From NCBI GenBank assembly GCA_035610835.1, contig CM069449.1:39229098-39293097 (forward strand): a stretch of 64,000 bases of DNA, in the 5' to 3' direction. Positions 56,346 to 64,000 of this stretch are shown piece by piece (position 1 is the first letter of the stretch; each line of letters opens with the position of its first letter). A program made the position numbers and the translations under genes. The notes beneath the pieces were generated by a model. The model saw nothing but the letters and a program-made list of their open reading frames with translations. It made no database searches and had not been told where the DNA came from. This stretch comes from Ophiura sarsii (Eukaryota > Echinodermata > Ophiuroidea > Amphilepidida > Ophiuridae).

Positions 56346-57910
56346 ATCTAATCTCATTGATTTTGATGATGAAAATAATTAATGAACTTAGGGCATCTAT
56401 CATTTTGGGACAGCCTGCATAAAATGCTAGCGATTTGGATAATAACTGCCATCGGTAGAGTGCTTTTAAAGCACGGAGATGTTATGCTTTAAGGCGGGTT
56501 TATGAATTAAATACGCTTTTATGACGTCGTGAAGAAGAACAAATTTCTATTTGACGCCCAAATTGTCCATTTTGGTGTGGTAAATAATATCTGTAACTAA
56601 TGATGGAGCCAAAACATAGATCCTTGAATTCTCCATGGGCTGAATTTCCATGTGCAGTGCTTTTTAGACTTATAGAGCACGTGTTAACATTTTGGGCAAG
56701 TGATTCTTAGCAAATTTGGTAGCACCTTCTGCGGTTGTTCTGATTTTGGTGACTATCTTCAGCTAAACCCTAATTGTACAAACTATCAAAATATTTTGTG
56801 AGAAGCAAAAACGATCAACTTTTTTATGTTCCACCCTATAAAAATTTTACACACCCTGTATAATTTGATTCTTTTTTGCAAAAATGACAAACCTTGAATC
56901 ATAAGCTTTCCAACAATATATAGTTTGTGGGTCATTAAGTATGTAAAACTTAAGTTTTATCCCGTTTAATCAGAATTGGTGCATTTCTCAACATTATTAG
57001 AAGTGAAACATTTTTTTGGACCAGTTTGTGACTTCTGACCATCCATACAATTATATATCAATACAATACCATATTATGATAAGCCCTGCGTGTTTGTCCG
57101 TATAACATTGCAGTAAAAATGGTATGAGGCTACTTTCTATTCATATGCGCCGCAATATGATGGGAATACTGCCTAATCTACCTAATTATAAGTAAACTCA
57201 GTGAGTACCTCCTTAGTAACAATTCTAAGCGATGAAGCTTAAAACAAATTTCGAAAGCTTATAAATCACTCAATACATTATCTTTAGAATTCGCTAAACC
57301 CTTTTGTAATGAATAACGATATGCAACAATAGGCAGCAGTTTCTGAGTAAATAATATTTGTTTGTGAACACATATGGCCAATTCCATGCTAAATGTGAAA
57401 AACAGCCAAAATTTCAAATTGGTTATACAAGTTTTTCTCCTCTATTGTTGGTAAGGGGTATATCTCTATTTATCAAAGTCTGATATGATCTCACCTCAAT
57501 TTGTTCGTTTTGGTCATTACATCATCGTTTGAAAATAGGTGCGCAAAAAGGATAATGCTTTTTTAATTTTATTTGAAAAAAGCTAGTTAAGAAAGTTATT
57601 ATTTTTGTAATATAAAGTATTGCTTTTTAAATGCTATTTGTGATTTAGTTATTCTAAATAAAGCTTCCAATGAAAGTAAAAAGCAAAAAAGTGATATCAC
57701 TTGCGAAGGGCGCAATGCGAGTTATCATTTTTACGTTCATTTTTTCCATTGGATCGCGTAACGTCCGTAACATTTTTTATCTTTTTTTTCCTCTGGGAGA
57801 AAACTAATTGGCTGATTTTAATAACATCACACATTCACTGTTAGTTTGTGATGGGTTAAATCATTGAGCAAAAAAAAATAAAAAATCTATAATTAGAAAT
57901 ACCTTAACGA

Positions 57911-57968
57911 GCGTTACGGACATTACATAAATCGTTACGGACGTTACATAAATCGTTACGGACGTTAC
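57911..57968. repeat. Three GTTACGGACGTTAC units, about 21 bp apart
   Basis: GTTACGGACGTTACATAAAT repeats directly; the inverse GTAACGTCCGTAAC lies at about 57759. Confidence 0.75.
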
Positions 57969-58046
57969 AGCTTTTACTCAAGGCTTTGAAGAGCTTCTAA
58001 ATGACACACCTTTGTGAGCTGTAACACTGAAAATATTAATTTGTCA

Positions 58047-58083
58047 AAAATGTGGTCTAATTTGACAAATTAGACCACATTTT
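58047..58083. repeat. 37-bp perfect palindrome
   Basis: AAAATGTGGTCTAATTTG, one A, then the exact inverse. Flanked by unique sequence. Confidence 0.85.
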
Positions 58084-58794
58084 CTTCAACAATGGTTTAG
58101 ACTTGTGTACTGCTACATAGTCAGTGTAGCCCAATTAAGGAAAAAGTACTGTTGACATTTGCAAAGTTGACAAGTCAGGAGTGTAACACTATGTAATTCT
58201 TTGATACTGTGTTGTCTTGCCACATATTATGCTATGAACTTGAAACTTTCAGAGTAGTTTCTGATAAGCATTGTTTAAAATATGTTAAACAGTTCTGTGA
58301 CAGTTACATCTTTTGTGTATGAAAACTTTTGCCCTCTAAAGTGACGAAAAACAAGTGTTTTTCATAAGATTTTTTTCTTCTTTTCCATTTTCAGTGGTAG
58401 AGATATACTTGATAGTGTTAGAGTGGGTAGTGTTAATAACCTTTAATATAGATACCTAAAACACAAACAAGCTTTGTGTGAATGAAAACAATTAGCATAC
58501 TCTGTAGTAAATATACCATAAAACATAAATAGATGTTTTCAGACTACCCCTTCCATTATTTTACAACTTTAACCAACTAAGGGACCGTTCATTATTTATG
58601 GTGGAGGGGGGGGGGGGGGGGGGGGACAAATTCGAGACTCGTATGTTAAAATTACATAACCCCCCTACAGCTGAAACTGAAAATTACATGACCCCCCTGC
58701 TAACCAATATCTTTTTACACATCCCCCCTTCCCGAAAAAAATCAACTTGTCACATACTTAAGGGGCTGTCTTTAACTTTGGAATTTTGTTCATG

Positions 58795-58894
58795 NNNNNN
58801 NNNNNNNNNNNNNNNNNNNNNNNNNNNNNNNNNNNNNNNNNNNNNNNNNNNNNNNNNNNNNNNNNNNNNNNNNNNNNNNNNNNNNNNNNNNNNN
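58795..58894. other. Assembly gap (100 N)
   Basis: Exactly 100 N, probably a placeholder. It probably hides the start of the Gypsy 5' LTR. Confidence 0.98.
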
Positions 58895-59257
58895 GTTATT
58901 GTTTAAACAGTGCAGGTGTCTTTGTGTTTTTGCATAGACCTTGCTCACCCCTTGATATTTCCCATAATGCAACATTCCTTCTTAGGTCACTTGCAGTATG
59001 CTAATTGTCTGATCATGCTCCGTACACTAGGGCAATGCTTTTGTATAGCCTATCCCATAATACTTAAGTTCTGTACCCCTTGCACATGTAAATCTTAGGC
59101 CAGTCAGAGTTATTTTGGTGATTGAAGACTGTGGATGTGACGACAAGAAGTGCAGTATAATAAATAAAGAGATATATAGTTAATTTAGCCAAGCGAGTTG
59201 AGTGTTTCCTTCAAGTTCATCTATCTAACATTAGTTTATCAAAAGCCTCTCTCAACA
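58895..59257 (+). repeat. Probable 3' part of the Gypsy 5' LTR
   Basis: Ends CAACA two bases before a primer-binding-site candidate and contains AATAAATAAAG (about 59158), a likely poly(A) signal. The LTR start is not visible, and no second LTR is inside the window to compare with. Confidence 0.5.
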
Positions 59258-59259
59258 AG

Positions 59260-59272
59260 TGGTGGAGAATCC
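59260..59272 (+). other. Primer binding site candidate
   Basis: TGGTGGAGAATCC, starting TGG as expected for a tRNA 3' CCA primer. Primer tRNA not identified. Confidence 0.5.
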
Positions 59273-59346
59273 TAAAATCAACATTTCATCATCTGTTATA
59301 AAATCAGCGTTTCATCATATGTTTTAATTTTGCATCAAATTTTTCA

Positions 59347-59922
59347 ATGGAGAACTTAGCGGTATTACACTCCGTTTTAGATTTAATTAAGTCAACCCAG
59401 AACACGACGGCCAACAATGGTGGTGGATCACTGCGACCGTGCAAATTTCGGGGGACACCCGATCAGGATGTTTCTCAATGGCTGGATCAATTTGATAGAT
59501 ATAGCGAGTTCGCTCAATTAAACGAAGAAAGGAAGCTAGCGTGCCTAAAAGCACTTCTTGACCCGCCAGCTTCTACATGGCTGCAAACACATGAAGTGGG
59601 AGACTTCGACGATTTGGCAGCGGGTTTGCGTGCTCAGTTTGCATTGTCGCAAGGACAAAGATTTTTGAAGAGGCAAACTTTATCTTCCAAATCGCAAAGA
59701 CAAGGTCAGAAAGTTCAAGCCTATGCGCAGGAAGTAGCCAGCCTGTGTCTGCGTCTGGAGGTGCCGGACGAAGAACACCTTCATTTTTTCGTTCAGGGCC
59801 TTCTACCGACGTTAAAAGAACATGTTCTGTGCCAACAACCGGATTCCATTGATCAGGCATTGAACTCTGCTCCTCCGGCATCGCCCGCTGTTGTTAATCA
59901 ACCACAACATCCGGGAAACTAG
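59347..59922 (+). CDS. gag: Gypsy gag (truncated)
   Basis: 191 codons with a retrotransposon gag core (FRGTPDQDVSQWLDQFDRY and a following helix-rich region to about residue 165). This protein would form the virus-like particle in the cytoplasm. Start chosen at the first ATG after the LTR leader. The CCHC zinc knuckle that usually follows the core is absent, and the frame stops 18 bp before the pol ORF, in another frame. Either the zinc-knuckle region was deleted in this copy or the family lacks it. Confidence 0.75.
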   Translation: MENLAVLHSVLDLIKSTQNTTANNGGGSLRPCKFRGTPDQDVSQWLDQFDRYSEFAQLNEERKLACLKALLDPPASTWLQTHEVGDFDDLAAGLRAQFALSQGQRFLKRQTLSSKSQRQGQKVQAYAQEVASLCLRLEVPDEEHLHFFVQGLLPTLKEHVLCQQPDSIDQALNSAPPASPAVVNQPQHPGN

Positions 59923-59939
59923 TAAGGGCTCCATGCAAC

Positions 59940-61172
59940 ATGGGGGACAATGGCGCCCGTGCTTTTGATAATAATTTGTTCCAATTAAATGAAAACGATA
60001 CCCCGTATGTACAATATTCATCGAGTTCGACAAGTCGTCCAGTAAGTATAACTGGTGTAATTGGACAAACATCGACGCCTTGTTTAGTTGACACTGGAGC
60101 CGCTATTTCAACATTGAGTTTTGAATTTTACAAGAAAGTTTCGCACTTGGCTAGTGATATTTCTGGTCAACTCGCCATTAACAAAATACAAACAGCGAGT
60201 GCTCAACCTCTTCATATTCATAAACTTGTGTGCCTGACTATATGTATTGATAAGTGTAAGTATTTGTTGACAGCTCATGTTGTTCCTGGGATATCTTTTC
60301 CTGTTATTTTGGGACGTGATTTTCTACAACATCATAATGCTGTTATTGACATTGGTCATTGGACAGTTACATTCAATTCAATTCACAAAGTGCCATTTAT
60401 TGTGAATTGGGATTCCGTTGTGCCGCAGATGAATGCTAATTATGTCGCCTATTTGGATACTACTGTTGTATTAACACCTCGTAGTGAATCGATTGTCACC
60501 GCTCGTTGCGGTCCTGATTTGGCATGTCAACAAAACACTTCTTTATTTGAACCAAAAGTTTGTCTTGAGGAGGAATACGGAATTGCTGGTGCCGCAGCTT
60601 TAGTGAATGTGTCTGATGATGGACGACTACCTGTTCGTCTTGTCAACCCAACGGATAACCCAATAACTGTTCACCAATTTTCTAAAGTGGGTTTGTTATC
60701 CCCAAGTTCAAATGATGATTATGTGATAATTGACCCGGTCGCTGTTGCGTCCTTGGATACAGATGCAGAAATGCTAGATTCTGTTGATACTGATATTAAT
60801 GATGTTTCGCCTGTTGATTGTATCTTATCGCCGGAAGAACAGTGTAAATTGGATGCATTGTTAGATGAATTTTCTGATGTGTTTTCTCAACATCCATATG
60901 ATTTGGGACGAGTAACTTCAGTTCAACATGAGATAGACACCGGTGATAATCCTCCCGTTCGTTCGCGCCCATATAGGATGCCGCATGTCAAGCGGGAGGA
61001 AGCCGATAAACAAATTCGTGAGATGCTTGATGCTGACATTATAAGTCCATCAAATTCAGCATGGTCTTCGCCGATATTATTAGTTGAGAAAGCAGACAAG
61101 ACACAGCGTCTCGTGGTCGATTTTCGCAGGACTAATGCTATTTCTAAAAAGATAGCTATCCATTACCCCTGA
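59940..61172 (+). pseudogene. pol: Gypsy pol, 5' part (protease and start of RT)
   Basis: 410 codons. An aspartic protease motif LVDTGAAISTLS sits at about residues 49-60, followed by the inhibitor-like ILGRDF. The RT N-terminal segment from about residue 330 includes RPYRMPHVKREEADK and AWSSPILLVEKAD, as in Ty3/Gypsy polymerases. The frame ends at a TGA at 61170-61172 just after the VVDFRRTNAISKK segment, where a small deletion has shifted the frame. RT motifs resume in another frame from 61169. Protease Asp is intact. Confidence 0.85.
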
Positions 61173-63886
61173 TTGACGAGACCCTGGATAAATTGCATGG
61201 CTCACGATATTTCGCCGCCTTGGACATGGAGAAAGGTTTCCATCAAATATCCATGCATCCGAATTCACGGGAGAAAACGGCTTTTATCACATATAATGGG
61301 CTGTATGAGTTCAACGTATTACCGTTTGGACTAACCAACGCACCCAGTACATTTCAACGTTTGATGGACAATACCTTTCGTGACTTGATGAATAAAGGTC
61401 TCCTTATTTATATGGATGATATGATAATTCATTCCGCCACTTTTGACAACTTCCTAGAAATCTTGCGAAACGTGTTTAGCCGTTTACGACAAGCAAGCAT
61501 GAAGCTCAAGCGAAAGAAATGCCATTTTGGGCAACCGCGAGTATCCTTTCTTGGACATGTTGTAGATGCAGATGGTGTGCATCCGAATCCCGAGAAAGTG
61601 AAAGTTGTGCAGGAATATCCGCGACCAACTTCTGTCAAAAACGTGAAAGGTTTCCTTGGATTGTCGGGCTACTATAGAAGATTTATCGCAAATTATGCAA
61701 CCATCGCATCGCCACTAACTAATCTCACCAGGAAATGTGTACCATTTGTGTGGGACGCCGACTGCGAAAAAGCATTTGCCGCTTTAAAACATGCTCTTAC
61801 ATCAGCACCAGTCATGAGCTACCCTGATTTTACGCAAGAATTTATATTGTTTACAGATGCGTCGAATGATGGAATTGGCATTGTACTTAGTCAAATTCAA
61901 AATAGTCGCGAAGTTGTTATATCATATGCCGGTCGACAATTTATTAAAGCGGAGAGGAACTATTCAACAACTGAACGTGAAGCGTTAGCGGTGGTAGTAG
62001 GTATTCGCAAGTTCCAGCAATATCTCTACGGTCGTCATTTCACAGTTTATACCGATCACGCTGCGCTGAAATGGCTTATGTCCATCAAGGAACCAACGGG
62101 TCGACTCGCTCGCTGGTCATTACTTCTTCAACATATGGACATGGATATTTTGCATCGTCCTGGGAAATCCCATGATAATGCAGATGCCATTTCACGGCGG
62201 TGGAACACATCTCGTGTTTCCCCTAAGCCTGTTTCAGCGACTGTTGCCGCGTTGGATGCACCTGTAGACGCTGAGATTCCTCACAATATAAGTGAGCTTC
62301 AACGTGCGGACCCTCAACTTTCGGACTTGATTAATTATTTGGAGACAAAATCACTGCCACTGAGCGACAAGATTGCCAGAATGGTTTTAGTGGCAGTTGA
62401 TAATTATTACTTGGATGACAATGCATTACTATTTCATATGTCAATTCCGCGACTGGAATCTAAGAAAGATGATCTATCAGGCCAACTGGTAATTCCCTCT
62501 TCGTTCACTCGCACTCTATTACAATCTACTCATGACGCTCCAACTGGCGGGCATTTTGGTGTACACAAGACATATAACACGATTCGACGCCGATATTATT
62601 GGCAAGGAATGTTTAAAGACATACAACATTGGTGTAGAACGTGTATAAAGTGTAACAGGCGTAAGCTTCCTCGATACACTCGCCGTGCTCCGCTGATGCC
62701 CTTACCAGTTGAAGGACCATTTGACAGAGTTGCCGTTGATTGTCTTGGACCATTGAAAACTACTGTGTCAGGAAATCGTTACATCGTCGTATTTTCTGAC
62801 TATCTGACAAAATGGCCAGAAGCTTTTGCAGTACAATCAATTGACGCTTCGACCATTGCAAAACTGCTTGTTGATGAATTATTGCCACGCCATGGATCAC
62901 CACGCACCTTGTTAAGCGATCGCGGAGCGAATTTTCTATCTGAACTTGTGCGCGAAGTGTGCCGACTCATGAATACAAAAAAGGTCAACACATCTAGTTA
63001 CCATCCACAAACAGATGGTCTTGTGGAAAGATTTAACGGAACTTTGGCTGTTGCCCTGTCAATGTTCACCAGCCAAGACCAACTAGATTGGGACATTTAT
63101 CTTCCGCAAGTACTCTTTGCTTATAGAGTAGCGCCTTCGGACATTACAGGTGATTCACCTTTTTTCTTGCTGTATGGGCGAGAACCTAGACTGCCGATAG
63201 ATGTAGAACTTTTGCCCCGGCGGGAAGCTTCAACATCGGTGTTGGACCACAGAGAGACAATAGTAAGACGTGTCGAGCTAGCGCAACAACTCGCGAGTGA
63301 CAACATCAGAAAGGCACAGGCAAAGATGAAAACTACTTACGATAGGAAGTCAAAACCTGTGCCTTATCGCGTTGGTGACAAAGTTTGGATATTTACCCCT
63401 TTTTGTAAAAAGGGCCTGTCACGTAAACTCGCTCATCAATTTCATGGTCCTTATCGTATTATTGAACAATTGTCAAATGTCCACTTCAAAGTGAAGCTTC
63501 CATCCAACAGACGTATATGTGCTACCATACATGCCAATCGCATGAAACCCTTCTACGACCCGCATGATCGGCCTATCGGTATACCTACAGCTGACGTTCA
63601 AGAACCTTACTTGGAAGAGGCCGACCTACCTCCGGATAGTTTTGTCGACACTCAGGACACTCAGGCTCAGCCTAAAGTCAAAAATGTAGTCGCTGAACCT
63701 GATGTATATCGCGCCAAAAAGATCGTCAAGAGAAAAGTTCTCCGAGGCACTCCTATGTATAGAATCCGCTGGCAAGATTTCACATCAAAGGATGACACCT
63801 GGGAACCACCAGAGAACATTATCGACAAGAACTTGTTGCGGGATTTTTATGATAGAAACCCTCGTTTGAATAAAATTGGTATATAA
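61169..63886 (+). pseudogene. pol: Gypsy pol, 3' part (RT, RNase H, integrase, chromodomain)
   Basis: A long open frame; positions below count from the codon at 61193. RT has YMDDM (73-77). RNase H has TDAS (221) , an E in TTEREALAVV (about 262) and YTDHAALKW (about 286). Integrase has an HHCC zinc finger (about 447-487) and the D,D,E triad (D516, D576, E612). The last 60 or so residues are a chromodomain with KIVKRKVLRG, YRIRWQDF and DTWEPPENI, which in chromoviruses steers integration to modified chromatin. The frame is intact to its stop at 63886. The element is inactive as it stands because of the break at about 61160-61172. The 3' LTR is beyond the window. Confidence 0.9.
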
Positions 63887-64000
63887 ATTCCAATTATAAG
63901 ACTTTTCTCCTGACTGATATGGATTACATGCTTATATATGTATTGCTATTGTTTGTTAACAATTTACAATTTTTCATGATTTTGTTGTGTTGTATACATT
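63887..64000. other. Downstream of Gypsy pol; window end
   Basis: AT-rich. No polypurine tract or LTR start is visible before the window ends. Confidence 0.5.

Larger units (their letters stand above)
56346..58794. other. No gene seen
   Basis: AT-rich. Contains GTTACGGACGTTACATAAATC-type units near 57911-57968, a 37-bp palindrome at 58047 and GGGACCGTTCATTATTTATG with a G run at 58580-58625 that resembles a transposon end. Confidence 0.45.

Noticed and set aside
53296..56353. 8-bp hAT-type target duplication around the 53304-56345 element
   Set aside because: ATATCAAA and ATCTAATC do not match, so no target class is claimed.

Overview
The window looks like repeat-rich, intron-bearing metazoan DNA, most likely from a marine invertebrate. 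The reasons are an animal-type rhodopsin-class receptor gene split by a GT-AG intron, LINEs of several animal clades (CR1/L2-like, RTE-like, L1/Tx1-like), a Penelope-like element, a chromodomain Gypsy element, tRNA-derived SINEs, and many TA-, TTAA- or 8-bp-TSD MITEs with long homopolymer G/C runs. A hemichordate, echinoderm or cephalochordate is my guess; the sequence alone does not settle it. Two runs of exactly 100 N (2391-2490 and 58795-58894) are assembly gaps.

Host genes: only one receptor family is convincing. Gene A lies on the minus strand with exon 1 at 13712-14017 and exon 2 at 5247-5939, joined in phase 0 across a 7.8-kb intron full of MITEs (332 codons plus stop). Gene B, at 37175-38195 on the minus strand, is an intronless paralogue in the same orientation with one frameshift in TM1. 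Both lack the arginine of the E/DRY motif.

Mobile elements, left to right: a LINE 3' end and a tRNA-SINE that share the same 19-nt tail (0.3-1.9 kb); a piggyBac-like MITE (2.0 kb); a 1.4-kb TIR element (3.2-4.6 kb); MITEs and a perfect-looking palindrome inside the gene A intron (6-9.6 kb); a CR1/L2 LINE (10.8-12.1 kb); a mariner-type element and a MITE nested in one copy of an unnamed repeat (14.1-16 kb); an hAT-like MITE (16.2 kb); an L1/Tx1-like LINE (18.5-20.2 kb); a 238-bp tandem repeat (20.8 kb); a Tc1-like transposase relic (22.5-23.2 kb); a cluster of ACGTA-rich TIR elements (23.8-25.5 kb); a Penelope relic (25.6-26.8 kb); a LINE RT fragment (28.3-29.1 kb); a complete non-autonomous LTR element with a MITE in its 3' LTR (31.4-34.1 kb); and TIR elements at 34.2 and 35.8 kb.

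From 38.6 to 48.9 kb an RTE-like LINE is split between its endonuclease and reverse-transcriptase halves by a 7.4-kb foldback element. Its inverted arms are built from 562-bp tandem units and its centre holds a CR1 fragment, SINEs and hairpins. At 51.9-52.9 kb lies an array of about 27 exact AACC(A/T)GGTT dyads. From 53.3 to 56.3 kb a TIR-bounded region carries about ten copies of a 200-250-bp repeat with GCGC hairpins. The window ends in a chromodomain Gypsy element (59-63.9 kb) with a small pol break; its 3' LTR would lie outside the window.

I did not find a cellular defence locus, operon or other multi-gene system. The most original material is structural: the foldback element, the palindromic array, the ACGTA-rich cluster and the atypical receptor pair.
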